A stretch of 64,000 nt of DNA. Source: Arcanobacterium buesumense. Its GTDB lineage: Bacteria; Actinomycetota; Actinomycetes; Actinomycetales; Actinomycetaceae. Positions 1 to 7,656 of the stretch are shown piece after piece (the stretch's first letter is position 1; every line of letters begins with the position of its first letter). Where the stretch lies: NCBI RefSeq assembly GCF_012563545.1, contig NZ_CP050804.1, positions 744,001 to 808,000 on the forward strand, written 5' to 3'. A program made the position numbers and the translations under genes. The notes beneath the pieces were generated by a model. The model ran no database searches, was not told where the DNA came from, and worked only from the letters and a program-made list of their open reading frames with translations.

Positions 1-357
1 GAAATTCGTACTATGCATACGAAAACTACTGGTCCAGATGAATTAATTTCAGCTCTTTCTGGTGGAAACCAGCAAAAAGTTATTTTTGGTCGCTGGTTAG
101 AGCGGGAACCTAAAGTTTTCATGATGGACGAGCCAACACGAGGTATTGATGTTGGAGCGAAGTATGAAATATACGAGCTGATTATCCAGATGGCTAAGCG
201 GGGAAAGACAGTGATCCTTGTTAGCTCGGAGATGCCAGAAATTTTGGGAATTACTAATCGTATCGGCGTTATGTCTGCCGGACGTTTGGCAGGAATCGTC
301 ACAACAAAAGAGACTAACCAAGAAGAGCTCTTGCGACTGAGCGCAAAGTATCTGTAA
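1..357 (+). CDS. mglA: Galactose/methyl-galactoside ABC importer ATPase, C-terminal part
   Basis: The reading frame is open from the first base of the window, so the 5' part of the gene lies outside; about 118 residues are visible. They carry the ABC signature LSGGNQQK (near residue 20), a Walker [16 protein letters not shown] and the terminal H-loop region, which is the pattern of the second nucleotide-binding domain of MglA/RbsA-type sugar importers. It would energise uptake of galactose or another monosaccharide at the cytoplasmic face of the membrane. It lies 13 bp upstream of an mglC-like permease, evidently in one operon. The exact sugar cannot be read from this fragment. Confidence 0.9.
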   Translation, partial: EIRTMHTKTTGPDELISALSGGNQQKVIFGRWLEREPKVFMMDEPTRGIDVGAKYEIYELIIQMAKRGKTVILVSSEMPEILGITNRIGVMSAGRLAGIVTTKETNQEELLRLSAKYL

Positions 358-370
358 GAAAGGGAAGGCA

Positions 371-2029
371 ATGAGCATCCTAACCTATGAGAAGGAAGAA
401 GAACTTCTCGCTCCGATTAAAGAATATGTGGGCAAAATCCAAGCTGAAATAGATGCTTTGCGTGAAGATGGCACCACGAAAGCAACTCGGCTACAACACC
501 AACTTCGTAATATGAAAAATGACCGGACACTATCAAAAGAAGAACGTGTCCAGCTACGTCGTCAAGATGAAGCTGCTTTAGTAGAAGCTAAACGTGTTCA
601 GGCAGCTAATCGCTCACGAATTAATGAATTGGTTGCTAAAGCAGAAAAATATATTGACGAGAATTTTGATAAGCAGTACCTGAATGAAGTTGAATTAAGC
701 GTCGAAGCTGAAAAGAAAGAAGCAAAGGCAGAATATCAACGCCAACTTGCTCTTATCAAAAAAGAGCATGAACAAGCAGTAGCGGAACTTCGAAAGAATC
801 CGACGATTGATCTTAAGCAAGAGCTTAAAGATGAAGAGATGGTCTTTAAGAATAAACAGTATGATGCAAAAGTTTCTATGCAACATCGTTTGCAAGCCGC
901 AAAAGATCGGCGTCATGCAGCAGTCGCCGAAAAGTATCATATGATCGACCTATTGCGTAATTCGAATTTCTCTTTTAAACAATCGTTGTCGCAAAAGATT
1001 GAGAATTATCGTTATTCGTTTAACCGGCGGCAATTCTTGCTTAAAAACGGATTGTATATCGTTATTGTATTGATCTTTATTGCAATGGCGGTTCTCGCTC
1101 CGGTGACTAAAGGTGTAGATCTCTTCACCACTCAAAATATCTTAAATATTTTGCAGCAGGCATCGCCACGCATGTTCCTCGCGCTTGGAGTAGCCGGGCT
1201 AATTTTGCTTACCGGAACCGATTTGTCTATTGGACGTATGGTCGGAATGGGCATGGTTATTGCTACTGTTATCATGCATAAAGGACCAAATACGGGTAGC
1301 GTATTTGGGCATGCTTTTGACTTCACCGGGATCCCAGTTGGTGGCCGTATCATCTTTGCACTTATTGCCTGTATTATCGCTACAACAGCATTTACAATGG
1401 TTGCTGGCTTCTTTACCGCTAGATTTAAAATGCATCCTTTCGTTTCGACGATGGCTAATATGCTCATTATTTTTGGCTTAGTAACTTATGCAACCAAGGG
1501 GGTAAGCTTTGGTGCTATTGAGTCAGATATTCCAAAAATGATTGTTCCAAATATCTCTGGTTTCCCGACTATTATTTTGTGGGCAATTGCTGCCACCGTT
1601 GTTGTTTGGTTTATTTGGAATAAAACAACTTTTGGCAAGAACCTGTACGCCGTTGGTGGAAATCCAGAAGCAGCAGCGGTTTCTGGCATTTCTGTTTTCA
1701 AAGTAACTATGGGGGCTTTTATCCTTGCTGGAATCTTGTATGGTTTTGGATCATGGCTTGAAGCAGCACGTATGTTTGGTTCTGGTTCGGCGGCTTACGG
1801 TCAAGGCTGGGATATGGACGCAATCGCCGCATGTGTGGTTGGTGGAGTATCTTTTACCGGTGGTATCGGTAAAATTTCTGGAGTTGTTACTGGTGTTATG
1901 ATCTTTACTGGTCTGACATATTCGTTAACGATTTTAGGTATTGATACTAACCTCCAGTTCGTATTCGAAGGCATTATTATTCTTGCTGCAGTTACATTGG
2001 ACTCCTTGAAATACGTTCAAAAGAAGTAA
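371..2029 (+). CDS. mglC: MglC-type sugar ABC permease with long coiled-coil N-terminal extension
   Basis: This is the membrane permease of an Mgl/Rbs-family sugar importer. Residues from about 228 onward hold the hydrophobic segments and family motifs such as LTGTDLSIGRMVG and YAVGGNPEAAAVSGI. The usual family length is roughly 330 residues; here it is 552. The extra 215 or so N-terminal residues are strongly charged, rich in E, K, Q and A, contain no membrane segment and look like a long coiled coil that would sit in the cytoplasm next to the ATPase. The start is supported by a GGGAAGG ribosome site about 4 nt upstream and by the 13-bp spacing to mglA; the extension is in frame without interruption. 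Its role is unknown. Confidence 0.9.
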   Translation: MSILTYEKEEELLAPIKEYVGKIQAEIDALREDGTTKATRLQHQLRNMKNDRTLSKEERVQLRRQDEAALVEAKRVQAANRSRINELVAKAEKYIDENFDKQYLNEVELSVEAEKKEAKAEYQRQLALIKKEHEQAVAELRKNPTIDLKQELKDEEMVFKNKQYDAKVSMQHRLQAAKDRRHAAVAEKYHMIDLLRNSNFSFKQSLSQKIENYRYSFNRRQFLLKNGLYIVIVLIFIAMAVLAPVTKGVDLFTTQNILNILQQASPRMFLALGVAGLILLTGTDLSIGRMVGMGMVIATVIMHKGPNTGSVFGHAFDFTGIPVGGRIIFALIACIIATTAFTMVAGFFTARFKMHPFVSTMANMLIIFGLVTYATKGVSFGAIESDIPKMIVPNISGFPTIILWAIAATVVVWFIWNKTTFGKNLYAVGGNPEAAAVSGISVFKVTMGAFILAGILYGFGSWLEAARMFGSGSAAYGQGWDMDAIAACVVGGVSFTGGIGKISGVVTGVMIFTGLTYSLTILGIDTNLQFVFEGIIILAAVTLDSLKYVQKK

Positions 2030-2040
2030 TTTGTCAAGGA

Positions 2041-2084
2041 AATATGGATGGCCTACACATAACGTGCAGGCCATCCATATTTTT
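2041..2084 (+). terminator. Rho-independent terminator of the mgl operon
   Basis: A perfect 14-bp inverted repeat (AATATGGATGGCCT and its complement) around a 13-nt loop is followed by a short T run. It starts 12 bp after mglC. It could also serve the rhodanese gene that ends on the other strand at 2098. Confidence 0.85.
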
Positions 2085-2097
2085 ACTGGGAATTAAA

Positions 2098-2484
2098 TTA
2101 TTTATCAAAAGGGAATCCGGAACGTTTCCAACTATCTAACCCACCGTGAACTGAGGTTACGTCAAATCCAGAACGTCGCATTCTTTCAGCTGCCGATAGT
2201 GAACGCACTCCATTGGAACACACTAGAATCAGGCGCTCATTGGTAGTCAATCCCGAATCTGGACGCATTAGCTTGGCTTGGGGAATATGCTCACTTGTTG
2301 GAATGTGTCCTTTATTCCATTCAATAATGTCACGGATATCAATTATCCGTACGCCATCTGCGTGCTCTTGCATCGCTTGTGCGGTAGTAATTTGCGGTGA
2401 CTTGCCGTTTGGAAATATGAAATCAAAAAAGCCCATACCTTTTATTGTATTAGCGAACACCTCTTCTATGTTCATACTTGACAC
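2098..2484 (-). CDS. Rhodanese-domain protein
   Basis: A single rhodanese (sulfurtransferase-type) domain of about 128 residues, with RIIDIRDIIEWNKGHIP near residue 46 and the catalytic-loop cysteine in LVCSNGVRS. Family members carry a persulfide on this cysteine and pass sulfur on, or serve redox roles; no partner is evident. The frame can start at a GTG (2484) or an ATG nine bases later (2475). A TAGTTT box lies 8 nt upstream of the GTG and overlaps the dnaG -10 box on the opposite strand, so the two genes are divergent from essentially the same bases. Confidence 0.8.
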   Translation of the reverse strand: MSSMNIEEVFANTIKGMGFFDFIFPNGKSPQITTAQAMQEHADGVRIIDIRDIIEWNKGHIPTSEHIPQAKLMRPDSGLTTNERLILVCSNGVRSLSAAERMRRSGFDVTSVHGGLDSWKRSGFPFDK

Positions 2485-2491
2485 AGCCAGC

Positions 2492-2497
2492 TAAACT
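2492..2497 (+). promoter_or_regulatory. -10 box for leaderless dnaG, overlapping the divergent rhodanese promoter
   Basis: TAAACT lies 6 nt before the dnaG ATG at 2504, so transcription should begin at or next to the start codon. The 9-bp CTAAACTAG reads TAGTTT on the other strand, placing a candidate -10 box for the rhodanese gene in the same bases. No ribosome site precedes dnaG. Confidence 0.5.
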
Positions 2498-2503
2498 AGA
2501 GCC

Positions 2504-4477
2504 ATGGGCGGAATGATAAAACGATCAGTGATTGACGATGTTCGTGATAAAACACGGATTGAAGATATCGTTGGTGAGTATGTGACTTTAAAAACAGCGG
2601 GTGTAGGGTCAATGAAAGGGCTATGCCCGTTTCATGATGAAAAAACACCGTCTTTCCACGTCCGTCCGCATGTGAATCGTTGGCACTGCTTTGGTTGCGG
2701 CCAAGGCGGGGACGCGATTTCTTTCATTGAAAAAATAGAACACGTTTCATTCGTTGAAGCCATCGAGTTTCTCGCTAGAAAAGCTGGCATTGTTATTGAA
2801 TACGAAGATAGTGGGCGTCCTAACCGCGACGATTCACGGCCACGTGATGTCACACGCGCGAGACTAATTGATGCTCACCGTGTTGCAGAGGAATTCTATG
2901 TTCAACAACTAGCGACACCGGCTGGTCAACCGGCCCGGGATATGTTGGCTGCCCGCGGTTTTGATGACCAAGCTATTGCTGACTTTCGTGTCGGTTATTC
3001 TCCAGATTCGTGGGATGGATTGTTAACTGAATTGCGACGCCGCGGATTTTCCGATAAAGAAATTATTGCTTCGGGCTTAGCATCGCAAAAAACACGGGGG
3101 CTTTATGATCGATTCCGTGGCCGTGTCATGTGGCCAATCCGATCGATAACAGGCGATCCCATTGGGTTTGGTGCTCGAAAACTATTGGATAGTGATCAAG
3201 GCCCGAAATATCTCAATACGCCAGAGACGATGATTTATAAAAAATCTGGTGTTTTATATGGCTTAGATATGGCTAAAAAAGAGATTTCAACACAACGAAC
3301 TATCGTCGTCGTCGAAGGCTATACCGATGTTATGGCTGCTCATTTAGCGGGTGTGACTAATGCGGTCGCAACGTGTGGTACTGCTTTCGGTTCCGAACAC
3401 GTCAAAATTGTTAGGCGGTTGATGGGAGATTCAGCGAATCCAGCTGCTGGCGTGATGATGAGTAACGGACATGCTTTTGGCGGAGAAGTTATTTTTACGT
3501 TCGACGGCGATGTTGCAGGTCAAAAAGCTGCTTTGCGTGCATTCCAAGAAGATCAGAGTTTTGCTGCGCAGACATTTGTAGCTGTGTCGGAAAACGGCAT
3601 GGATCCGTGTGATTTGCGAATGGCTGGAGGAAATGAGGCTGTTCGTCAACTTGTTGCTAATCGTAAACCTCTTTTTGAGTTTGTGATCCGGTCAATTCTT
3701 AAAGAATTGCCACTAAATTCTGCTGAAGGGCGTGCTGCTGGATTACGGGCTACTGCGCCGATTGTCTCTCAAATTCGGGATCGAGTCTTGCAGTCTGAAT
3801 ACTCCCGCCAACTGGCGGGCTGGTTGGGCTTGGATGAGGCACTTGTACGTGATTCTGTGCGCCAAGCTGGGCGAGCGGTATATGCTAATTCGCAACGTAT
3901 TGAGCGGGTTGAAGAGCCTCTCCCACGGCCGATTCTTGAACCGAGAGAGCAACTACGGGATCCTGTTATGCGGATCGAACGGCAAGCCTTAGAAGTTATG
4001 CTACAGCTTCCTGGAATGGCTCATGTTGCACATGCTGACCAGATTCCGTCTCGGACATTTCGCACGCCGATCCATCAAAGTATTTTTGATGCTATTAATG
4101 CAGTGGGAGGTGTAGCCGCTTACGATGATAGATTCACAACATTAAAGAACTCTGGTATGGATGAGAACGCGGCGTCAATTCGAGCCAGTGCGTGGTATGT
4201 GGAGCAGGTAGAAAGCAATGCTGATGAGCTAGTTAAGGGAGCAATCCGTCAGCTGACAGTTGCGCCATTACCGGAAAACGGTGGGAGAGAATCCTGGCCA
4301 TATGTGCGCGGGATTATCGTCTCGCTGATTCGTCAGGGTATTACTCAGCAGATTGCAGATGTTCGCAGACATATGCAATCTCTCGATAGTGATTCTCCGC
4401 AGCAAGAAGAACTTTTTGAAGTGTTGATGCGCTTGGAAGCTGCTCGGCGTGCATATGACGAAGAAGATACTCTGTGA
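2504..4477 (+). CDS. dnaG: DNA primase
   Basis: DnaG makes the RNA primers for chromosome replication. The 657-residue protein has the N-terminal zinc-binding domain with CPFH (C41, H44) and CFGC (C62, C65), followed by the primase catalytic core. The TOPRIM domain shows VVVEGYTDVMAAHLAG (around residue 268) and FTFDGDVAGQKAA, and the remaining C-terminal part matches the helicase-binding region. A roughly 20-residue insertion between the two TOPRIM acidic motifs (containing SANPAAGVMMSNGHAFG) is longer than I expect for the family. The start at 2504 is chosen for the TAAACT box placed for a leaderless transcript; an ATG at 2513 is the alternative. Confidence 0.97.
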   Translation: MGGMIKRSVIDDVRDKTRIEDIVGEYVTLKTAGVGSMKGLCPFHDEKTPSFHVRPHVNRWHCFGCGQGGDAISFIEKIEHVSFVEAIEFLARKAGIVIEYEDSGRPNRDDSRPRDVTRARLIDAHRVAEEFYVQQLATPAGQPARDMLAARGFDDQAIADFRVGYSPDSWDGLLTELRRRGFSDKEIIASGLASQKTRGLYDRFRGRVMWPIRSITGDPIGFGARKLLDSDQGPKYLNTPETMIYKKSGVLYGLDMAKKEISTQRTIVVVEGYTDVMAAHLAGVTNAVATCGTAFGSEHVKIVRRLMGDSANPAAGVMMSNGHAFGGEVIFTFDGDVAGQKAALRAFQEDQSFAAQTFVAVSENGMDPCDLRMAGGNEAVRQLVANRKPLFEFVIRSILKELPLNSAEGRAAGLRATAPIVSQIRDRVLQSEYSRQLAGWLGLDEALVRDSVRQAGRAVYANSQRIERVEEPLPRPILEPREQLRDPVMRIERQALEVMLQLPGMAHVAHADQIPSRTFRTPIHQSIFDAINAVGGVAAYDDRFTTLKNSGMDENAASIRASAWYVEQVESNADELVKGAIRQLTVAPLPENGGRESWPYVRGIIVSLIRQGITQQIADVRRHMQSLDSDSPQQEELFEVLMRLEAARRAYDEEDTL

Positions 4478-4542
4478 GATATAAAGTGATTATGGGCTAG
4501 ATTTTCGATTCTGGCTAACTTTTAGGTACGATTGTGTTCGTC

Positions 4543-4616
4543 GCCCCTGTAGCTCAGCTGGTTAGAGCAGGGAACTCATAATTCTTTGGTCGCGGGTTCA
4601 AGTCCTGCCGGGGGCA
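4543..4616 (+). tRNA. tRNA with CAU anticodon (elongator Met or Ile2)
   Basis: A full cloverleaf can be drawn: 7-bp acceptor stem GCCCCTG/CGGGGGC, D-arm GCTC/GAGC, anticodon loop CTCATAA and T-arm GCGGG/CCTGC with TTCAAGT. The CAU anticodon fits elongator methionine or, after lysidine modification, isoleucine. C4-G69 and C5-G68 pairs are compatible with recognition by TilS, so Ile2 cannot be excluded. The 3' CCA is not encoded. A weak promoter (TTCGAT, 17 nt, TACGAT) can be drawn just upstream. Confidence 0.93.
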
Positions 4617-4618
4617 CG

Positions 4619-4656
4619 AATCCCGCAGTTCGCATTATGTTGAACTGCGGGATTTA
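4619..4656 (+). terminator. Terminator after tRNA-CAU
   Basis: A perfect 13-bp inverted repeat AATCCCGCAGTTC with a 10-nt loop starts directly after the tRNA and ends in a short T-rich stretch. Confidence 0.8.
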
Positions 4657-4793
4657 CTTATTTCGGCTTGCCTTTCAGAAGGCTGTGGATAACTTTGTTC
4701 GTTGATGTACGAAAATTGTTACATTTGTGCTGTCCGAACGTATATAAGGCGATTGAAGTCTTTTGTTATCTGCTGAAAACGAGGTAGAACGGA

Positions 4794-5405
4794 ATGGGAG
4801 AAAAGGCAGCGAAAAGTATATTCTGCAAGGTATGGAAGGGGCTGGTACTGGTTTCCAGCTGTGTTGTTTTAGCATCGTGTGTTTCCGCAGATATGAAACC
4901 TGAGAGCCAGCTAGAAAAAGATAGAGAAATCGTAGCTGAACAGCATATTATTCCACCACGGCCGATTCTTGACCGGCCTGCAGAACCTGAACTAACTGGT
5001 GATTCACGTACTGATGCAGTTGCGGTCGCTCAACATTTCGTCACGTTTTATCCCTACATGCTTAAAACAGGAGACACGTCTTATTGGGAAAAGCATTCCG
5101 CTCCGGAGTGCGAATTCTGTCAGAAAGTATTAGCTGCATCTAAAGCAAGAAACGAAACTGGTGCTTGGATTGACGGGGAAATGAGAATTATAGATCAAGT
5201 AAACGGAATTGTGGATGAAGAAAAAGACAAATACGAGATTCAATTTTTAATTGAGCGTACACATGTCGTTGAGTACGGGGAATCAGATGAAAGGGAAAAT
5301 GATCGTCAGTATCATGTTGTGATTTCTCTTGAAAAGAATAATTCTTGGTCAGTAAAACAATTTCAAATAGGAAATCCATCCGGTTTCAAAGGCAAAATTG
5401 GTTAA
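4794..5405 (+). CDS. DUF6318-like lipoprotein
   Basis: The 203-residue product starts with a signal peptide whose hydrophobic core ends in VVLASC, a lipobox, so it is probably anchored in the outer leaflet of the membrane. The mature part contains DAVAVAQHFVTFYPYMLKTG and a CEFC motif in a stretch that resembles DUF6318, a family of actinobacterial lipoproteins of unknown function. It is followed after 2 bp by a gene for an exported PKD-type protein, so the two are probably cotranscribed and translationally coupled. The family call is from memory and is moderately sure; the lipoprotein prediction is firmer. Confidence 0.75.
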   Translation: MGEKAAKSIFCKVWKGLVLVSSCVVLASCVSADMKPESQLEKDREIVAEQHIIPPRPILDRPAEPELTGDSRTDAVAVAQHFVTFYPYMLKTGDTSYWEKHSAPECEFCQKVLAASKARNETGAWIDGEMRIIDQVNGIVDEEKDKYEIQFLIERTHVVEYGESDERENDRQYHVVISLEKNNSWSVKQFQIGNPSGFKGKIG

Positions 5406-5407
5406 TT

Positions 5408-6190
5408 ATGACTAGTGAAAGCTTATTCTTGGGGTTCATGTGTCTTTTCGTGATGGGTACAGATACATGGGCAGATGTTAATGAAGACACAGTAGTAGTT
5501 CATGCTGAAAAAGAATTTACTTTGAGCTCAGATAGTATTCTGGGTCACAATAGTCATGGTGAGAATCTAAATCCTACAACCAGCGTCTTGGCTCAATCTC
5601 CTTCACTCTATACCCTCGCTGACTTTTGTGCTGGTAAGCAATTTCCATCCTCCTTGAAAGCGGGATGGGGTATAGGTAATGTGCGTGAATTGGAAGCTAG
5701 ACGTGAGGAATTATGTGCTCAGCGCGAAGAAAATGGCGTCAGCCTAGACGATATAATGCAAGCGGTTCATGATCAGGCGTCACAGATTATTGATTCTGGG
5801 AAGGTCATAGTTCAACCCTCAGCTGGAACAATCCTGGTCAATAAAGACGTGTTCTATTTTAGTACCGCAAGTGAACACGTCTCGGCGGTTAAGGTTGCTG
5901 GAGAAAACATTCCACTTCGGCTCACCCCGGTATCTTTTCGGTGGGATTTTGGCGATGGCAATGAGCTTTCGACTCAAAGTCCGGGTGGTAAGTGGCCTGA
6001 TGGAGATGTTGTTCACGCATATCAAAAATCTGGACGATACACGCCACGCCTCGACATATTCTGGAAAGTAGATGTTCGGCTACCAAAAGCGCCATGGCTC
6101 CAACTGCCAAATCTTGGGCATACTCAAGCTATCGGAGAGGAATTAGATCTAGTTGAAGCTAAAACCGTACTCACCTATCGTTCACGATAG
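5408..6190 (+). CDS. Exported PKD-domain-like protein
   Basis: I start this 260-residue protein at the ATG at 5408, two bases after the previous stop, because it begins a short hydrophobic signal-like segment (SLFLGFMCLFVMG, then possible cleavage at TWA-DV). A longer upstream frame overlaps the DUF6318 gene and adds only hydrophilic residues. Near residues 165-225 there is a PKD-like sequence: FRWDFGDGNEL, then a gap, VHAYQKSGRYTPRLDI. PKD folds are beta-sandwich modules of surface proteins. No enzymatic motif or C-terminal anchor is visible. Its neighbours suggest a surface role. Confidence 0.65.
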   Translation: MTSESLFLGFMCLFVMGTDTWADVNEDTVVVHAEKEFTLSSDSILGHNSHGENLNPTTSVLAQSPSLYTLADFCAGKQFPSSLKAGWGIGNVRELEARREELCAQREENGVSLDDIMQAVHDQASQIIDSGKVIVQPSAGTILVNKDVFYFSTASEHVSAVKVAGENIPLRLTPVSFRWDFGDGNELSTQSPGGKWPDGDVVHAYQKSGRYTPRLDIFWKVDVRLPKAPWLQLPNLGHTQAIGEELDLVEAKTVLTYRSR

Positions 6191-6199
6191 ACTGAGTGC

Positions 6200-6448
6200 A
6201 TGAATAGGAACATGGAAGATAATGAAACGCTTGAACCAGAAATGCGTGAGCTTACGCCTGATGAGCTAATGAAACTAAAAGTAGTGCGCAGGCGCCTAAT
6301 TCTTGCGCTTATAGCAGGGATTATTCTTGCGGCATGTGGATTTTTTGCAGGTCAGAAAGCGGCAAAATATGAGACTAATGTCATGCCAGAGTACAGCATT
6401 AATGAAGTTGTTTTAACAGGAGATAGTGATGTTTCATATCAAGCGTAA
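6200..6448 (+). CDS. Small single-pass membrane protein of unknown function
   Basis: An 82-residue product with an acidic N-terminus, a basic patch KVVRRR and one membrane segment (LILALIAGIILAACGFFAG, about residues 31-49), giving a probable cytoplasmic N-terminus. I do not recognise the family. TAGACT, overlapping the stop codon of the upstream gene, lies 6 nt before the ATG, so it may have its own leaderless transcript as well as being read from upstream. It overlaps the next gene by 20 bp. Confidence 0.6.
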   Translation: MNRNMEDNETLEPEMRELTPDELMKLKVVRRRLILALIAGIILAACGFFAGQKAAKYETNVMPEYSINEVVLTGDSDVSYQA

Positions 6449-6926
6449 ATTCCCAACATATCTTGTTGATGATAAGGGAGTTTCGCCCATTACTGCTTCC
6501 AAAATAGCAGGTGGCGAAGAATCGTGGATCGCGGCATGGCCCACACGTGTTGCCATAGTTCATGAAGCAAAAATTCAGCACATGTTTGAGTGGTACGAAA
6601 TCGAGACAGCCGCATGGGATGAAACGAAGCGAATATTTACGATGACTTTTGTAGACTCACAACAAGAACCAATCGAAATACAGTTTGCTCTTGACGCTAA
6701 CGACAGTTTACTTACGATGATCCATGAACGAGTAGAACGTTCAATTGTGTGCCAAGGCTTTGCTGAACTTCCCAGTGGTGGAACTGCCCGTGGTCAGGTT
6801 CGTCGAAGAGCAGACGAGAGCTTGTTCGTGCAACTTATCGTCGATAAACAACCCTCGGGAGAAGATTTGAAAGAGATCGGTAGGCTCGAAGCTGAGCTTC
6901 GAGATCTCGTTGGACTAGATGAGTGA
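6429..6926 (+). CDS. Hypothetical protein, possibly PH-like
   Basis: A 165-residue soluble protein. Its middle part (about residues 35-115: WPTRVAIVHEAKIQHMFEWYEIET, then FTMTFVDSQQEPIEIQFAL and a helix) has the strand pattern and final helix of a bacterial PH-like domain, but this is a shape argument, not a recognised family. The start at 6429 sits 6 nt after AGGAG; a GTG at 6426 would be too close. It overlaps the preceding membrane-protein gene, which implies translational coupling. It is the last gene of the four-gene group before tRNA-Asn. Confidence 0.55.
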   Translation: MFHIKRKFPTYLVDDKGVSPITASKIAGGEESWIAAWPTRVAIVHEAKIQHMFEWYEIETAAWDETKRIFTMTFVDSQQEPIEIQFALDANDSLLTMIHERVERSIVCQGFAELPSGGTARGQVRRRADESLFVQLIVDKQPSGEDLKEIGRLEAELRDLVGLDE

Positions 6927-7004
6927 AAACCGCGGAAAATCAATGTTTTCGAGAAATCCCCATGTGATGCCAGTTACAATAATGCTGAAAATGCGGAATT
7001 GATT

Positions 7005-7033
7005 TTGCATCTAGGCGGAAGACGTTCTATAGT
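7005..7033 (+). promoter_or_regulatory. Promoter of tRNA-Asn
   Basis: TTGCAT (-35), a 17-nt spacer and TATAGT (-10) lie 14 bp upstream of the tRNA acceptor stem, with spacing fitting a housekeeping sigma promoter. Confidence 0.7.
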
Positions 7034-7047
7034 ATTTGAAGTCGCCT

Positions 7048-7122
7048 TCCCGCATAGCTCAATGGCAGAGCATTCGACTGTTAATCGAAGGGTTGCTGGT
7101 TCGAGTCCAGCTGCGGGAGCCA
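7048..7122 (+). tRNA. tRNA-Asn (GTT)
   Basis: The acceptor stem TCCCGCA/TGCGGGA, D-arm GCTC/GAGC, anticodon stem TTCGA/TCGAA with loop CTGTTAA and T-arm GCTGG/CCAGC with TTCGAGT form a complete cloverleaf. The anticodon GTT reads asparagine codons. The discriminator G is followed by an encoded CCA, unlike the two other tRNAs in the window. Confidence 0.95.
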
Positions 7123-7129
7123 GTTAAAA

Positions 7130-7160
7130 GAGCAGCTGAGAAATCAGCTGGATCTTTTGT
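7130..7160 (+). terminator. Terminator after tRNA-Asn
   Basis: CAGCTGA, a GAAA tetraloop and TCAGCTG are followed by GATCTTTTGTT. The stem can be lengthened by further pairs across a small internal mismatch. Confidence 0.6.
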
Positions 7161-7256
7161 TATTTAGCTTAAATGAGCAGGTAACATATTCTATAGATTT
7201 TTATTTGTGAATACTGTATTTTAATTTAACTCTAAATAAAAGGATCGGTAGCTCAC

Positions 7257-7302
7257 ATTCCAGCCTGAAAGCTGGGATTAAAGGCCTGATACTGCTTATA
7301 CT
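7257..7302 (+). promoter_or_regulatory. Candidate regulated promoter of the 35-residue ORF
   Basis: TATACT (7297-7302) is a good -10 box. No clear -35 is seen; its expected position is covered by an 8-bp inverted repeat (ATTCCAGC, loop CTGAAA, GCTGGGAT, one G-T pair; 7257-7278), which could be an operator. Transcription starting near 7309 would give a 35-nt leader that carries a strong ribosome site. Confidence 0.4.
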
Positions 7303-7343
7303 AGAGGTGTTGAAAACAAATAGTAAAGCAGGAGGTGACAAAC

Positions 7344-7451
7344 ATGAAGAAATTTAAGAATATGTTCCGTTCTCGCGAAACCTCCAACGCGCTAATCGTT
7401 GAAGCTCGCGCGAAGGATGTTGATTTTGCGATCGATAACCGGACATGGTGA
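7344..7451 (+). CDS. 35-residue small protein of unknown function
   Basis: A short frame beginning MKKFKNMFRSRETSNALIVE and ending in DNRTW. Support comes from its setting: a near-perfect ribosome site GGAGGTGA ends 5 nt before the ATG, a -10 box lies 41 nt upstream and a terminator starts 22 bp after the stop, so it is a complete small transcription unit. The peptide has a basic N-terminal third, an acidic/basic second half and no membrane segment or signal peptide. I do not recognise a family. It could be a leader peptide, a regulator or a conserved small protein. Confidence 0.6.
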   Translation: MKKFKNMFRSRETSNALIVEARAKDVDFAIDNRTW

Positions 7452-7473
7452 AACAAGTCCAGAATATAAGAAG

Positions 7474-7499
7474 GCGCACAATGGGGTGCGCATTTTTTA
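7474..7499 (+). terminator. Terminator after the 35-residue ORF
   Basis: GCGCAC and GTGCGC around a 6-nt loop are followed by ATTTTTTAT, a typical Rho-independent signal. Confidence 0.75.
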
Positions 7500-7600
7500 T
7501 GCTCAAATAACGTTAATAAGATTATTCTTTTTTATTTTTAATACATTCATGGCATGTGTAGTACATGCGCTGGTGGATAAGTGAAAACATATAGTGCGAC

Positions 7601-7637
7601 AAAAGGGGCTATGGATATTGCAACCATAGCCCCTTGT
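7601..7637 (-). terminator. Terminator of the phosphatidyltransferase gene
   Basis: A perfect 12-bp inverted repeat AAGGGGCTATGG / CCATAGCCCCTT with a 9-nt loop. On the minus strand it is followed by a run of four T, placing it downstream of the gene ending at 7657. Confidence 0.8.
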
Positions 7638-7656
7638 AATTATGCTCTCTGCCAGA

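Noticed and set aside
4684-4692. TGTGGATAA, a perfect DnaA-box sequence next to dnaG and a tRNA
   Set aside because: Only one copy is present nearby; a replication origin or regulatory cluster would show several. A single 9-mer is expected by chance.
4543-7122. Possible integrated element between two tRNA genes
   Set aside because: No integrase, no repeat of a tRNA 3' end and no attachment-site duplication is seen, so no mobile element is claimed.
7399-7584. 61-residue plus-strand frame overlapping the 35-residue ORF
   Set aside because: It runs through the terminator at 7474-7499 and lacks a ribosome site; the shorter frame fits the expression signals.
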